A DNA stretch of 64,000 nucleotides from Picocystis sp. L7. Its lineage: Eukaryota; Chlorophyta; Picocystophyceae; Picocystales; Picocystaceae. The stretch covers positions 248,001-312,000 of the forward strand of contig QXJR01000013.1 in the NCBI GenBank assembly GCA_020975725.1, in the 5' to 3' direction. A program made the position numbers and the translations under genes. Below are positions 62,763 to 64,000 of this stretch, piece after piece (the first letter of the stretch is position 1; the number at the start of each line of letters is the position of its first letter). Under the pieces are notes generated by a model. The model ran no database searches. It was not told where the DNA came from and saw only the letters and a program-made list of their open reading frames with translations.

Positions 62763-64000
62763 ATGGCGGGAACGAGGAGAATCCGACCTCCTACGCCTGG
62801 TAGAACACCAGGGTTCTGCAATCCAGGCGACGAAGAAGAAGCAGAAGAGTGGAACAAAGTGGAAGAAGAGAACCACCACCTGCGGCGTGAGAATGCGAAA
62901 ATCGAGTCGGAGCTGCGCGCTGCTCGCCACCAAGTGGCCACCCTGAAGATGCATCTGAACCGAGCAGTCCAACAGCTGGAGAAACAAGTCGAGTCCGAAA
63001 AGCTTACTCTACGCCTGATGGAACAATCCCAAAGAGCATACCAGGACCTGATGCAAGATGTGGAAGGAGCTACGCATGCACTTGCGAGCATGGTCCGTGA
63101 GGAGGAAGTCGAACGTAACCGATTCGCAGCTGCCATCAAACCACTGCACACGAACGAAACAACCCCAAGGATTCGACGATACACCGAAACGGCACGTCAC
63201 GCGCACCAACAGGAAGGTGCACACGGCAGGGCAACAAGGAAAGCCTGCATGCAAGATGGAGGGATTCCCTGCGCATCATTGGGATCGGATGATCGTCGTT
63301 GTCCCCTTGCACCGCACCGACAGTTGAAAGAGATGCACGAGGGTGTAGGCGCATGCTCAGATGTCGAATCGTGTACATCCAGCACCCCGTTACTGCCAAA
63401 TCCGTGTCAAAGACTGGAACATTACCAAAACGCGTCCCGCAAAAGATATCCCCAGGTGCTTGGACTCAAACAGGGAGCCCCAGAACGAGTTCCTGCCCGT
63501 ACAAACTTGTGCTGCTCCTTCTGCCATCACCGTGCACACAGTAGCACCCAGTGGCTGGTTAAGTTCTGCCAGCTAGCATTCTGGCGATATTCCATGCAAG
63601 CATTGCAGCACCCAAAGAGGTCCCACATCTCATTCCACAACACCATCACCTGGGAGAGGTATGAAAACGACCCATTAGGCTCAGACGTGGAGGGTAGGAC
63701 AAGAGGTCGCACCCAAAATGACGCAGCAGCAAGCTCCCCTGCAATGTATTGCAAGCCTGATACACTGGTTGAGCTTCACAAAGTGGAAGGAGCTGAAGAA
63801 TGGAACGCCGAATCTAGTTGTCAGCGTCACTGCAGCAGCCAGAGAGATAATGACAGATGCATGCAGAATACAACACACTCCAAGAATGGAAGCCTTGTCA
63901 AGCATAAGATCAGGATGCCTCGAGAAAATATCGAGAACCTTTCCCCGCGATCACCTATGCAGGAACTGCCTTTTCATTTGCATTATCCTCCCAAGAGCCA
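62763..64000 (+). CDS. Coiled-coil protein, partial (runs off right edge)
   Basis: Uninterrupted frame of 412 codons from the ATG at 62763 to the window edge, so the C-terminus is missing. Residues about 20-120 are a strong coiled coil (EEEAEEWNKVEEENHHLRRE, AARHQVATLKMHLNRAVQQL). The rest is basic, His/Cys-rich and of low complexity (CCSFCHHRAHSSTQWLVKFC), probably disordered with a possible zinc site. No family recognised. The unbroken length, the coiled coil and the motif-rich promoter upstream support a real gene; an intron within the later part is possible. Confidence 0.6.
   Translation, partial: MAGTRRIRPPTPGRTPGFCNPGDEEEAEEWNKVEEENHHLRRENAKIESELRAARHQVATLKMHLNRAVQQLEKQVESEKLTLRLMEQSQRAYQDLMQDVEGATHALASMVREEEVERNRFAAAIKPLHTNETTPRIRRYTETARHAHQQEGAHGRATRKACMQDGGIPCASLGSDDRRCPLAPHRQLKEMHEGVGACSDVESCTSSTPLLPNPCQRLEHYQNASRKRYPQVLGLKQGAPERVPARTNLCCSFCHHRAHSSTQWLVKFCQLAFWRYSMQALQHPKRSHISFHNTITWERYENDPLGSDVEGRTRGRTQNDAAASSPAMYCKPDTLVELHKVEGAEEWNAESSCQRHCSSQRDNDRCMQNTTHSKNGSLVKHKIRMPRENIENLSPRSPMQELPFHLHYPPKS

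Overview
The window is nuclear DNA of a photosynthetic eukaryote, most likely a green alga (Chlorophyta or an early-branching relative). The evidence is the gene content. Plastid genes carry transit peptides: ferredoxin-dependent glutamate synthase, porphobilinogen deaminase, a lumenal PsbP-domain protein and a lumenal pentapeptide-repeat protein. Plant-lineage enzymes and regulators are present: UER1, a CslA/CslC-type GT2 synthase, a PHR1-type MYB-CC factor and a class II CPD photolyase. Strictly eukaryotic genes sit beside them: SMC2, MSH5, SRP14, RBX1, TEX261/Svp26 and a WASH-complex FAM21 homologue. The species cannot be named from the sequence. The genome is compact: genes lie 50-1100 bp apart, alternate strands, and have no introns or a few very short ones (about 35-150 nt) near the 5' end, often with GTGCGY donors.

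Layout. 1-8.7 kb: PPAT/CoA synthase (partial), class II photolyase, a cysteine-rich membrane protein, FAM21-like, sphingosine kinase, nucleolar L1-domain protein. 8.8-18.5 kb: UER1, a small ORF, a C2-GRAM-VASt lipid-transfer protein, a zinc-ribbon protein, an ankyrin protein, a complex-I B14.5a-like subunit, SRP14, a TFIIS-N-like protein, TEX261. 18.8-23.3 kb: MSH5 and a thylakoid-lumen pentapeptide protein. 23.5-27.5 kb: a 3.9-kb, almost perfect palindromic DNA transposon with an 8-bp target duplication, hAT-like. 28-43.6 kb: MYB-CC factor, PPD6-like protein, SMC2, Fd-GOGAT, HEMC, ASNSD1. 44-46.7 kb: a 66-bp minisatellite and a mitochondrial FtsH protease. 47.8-55.8 kb: two tandem 1.2-kaa secreted LTD-CotH proteins. 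56.4-64 kb: CslA/C-like synthase, RBX1, two weak ORFs and a partial coiled-coil protein at the right edge.

The genes are a mix of housekeeping functions rather than one pathway. Three things stand out. First is the palindromic transposon, whose two arms differ only by a 407-bp deletion and a change in tandem-repeat number. Second is the CotH pair, with a bacterial-looking domain string fused to an FN2-like module and clear gene-conversion tracts. Third is an unusual promoter organisation: each intergenic region carries its own family of short repeated or palindromic motifs, and an exact 14-mer (GAGAAGAAACTCCC) recurs five times in three of them. Several genes below, and most exon structures, were assembled by hand from splice signals and homologous protein motifs; no search could be run.
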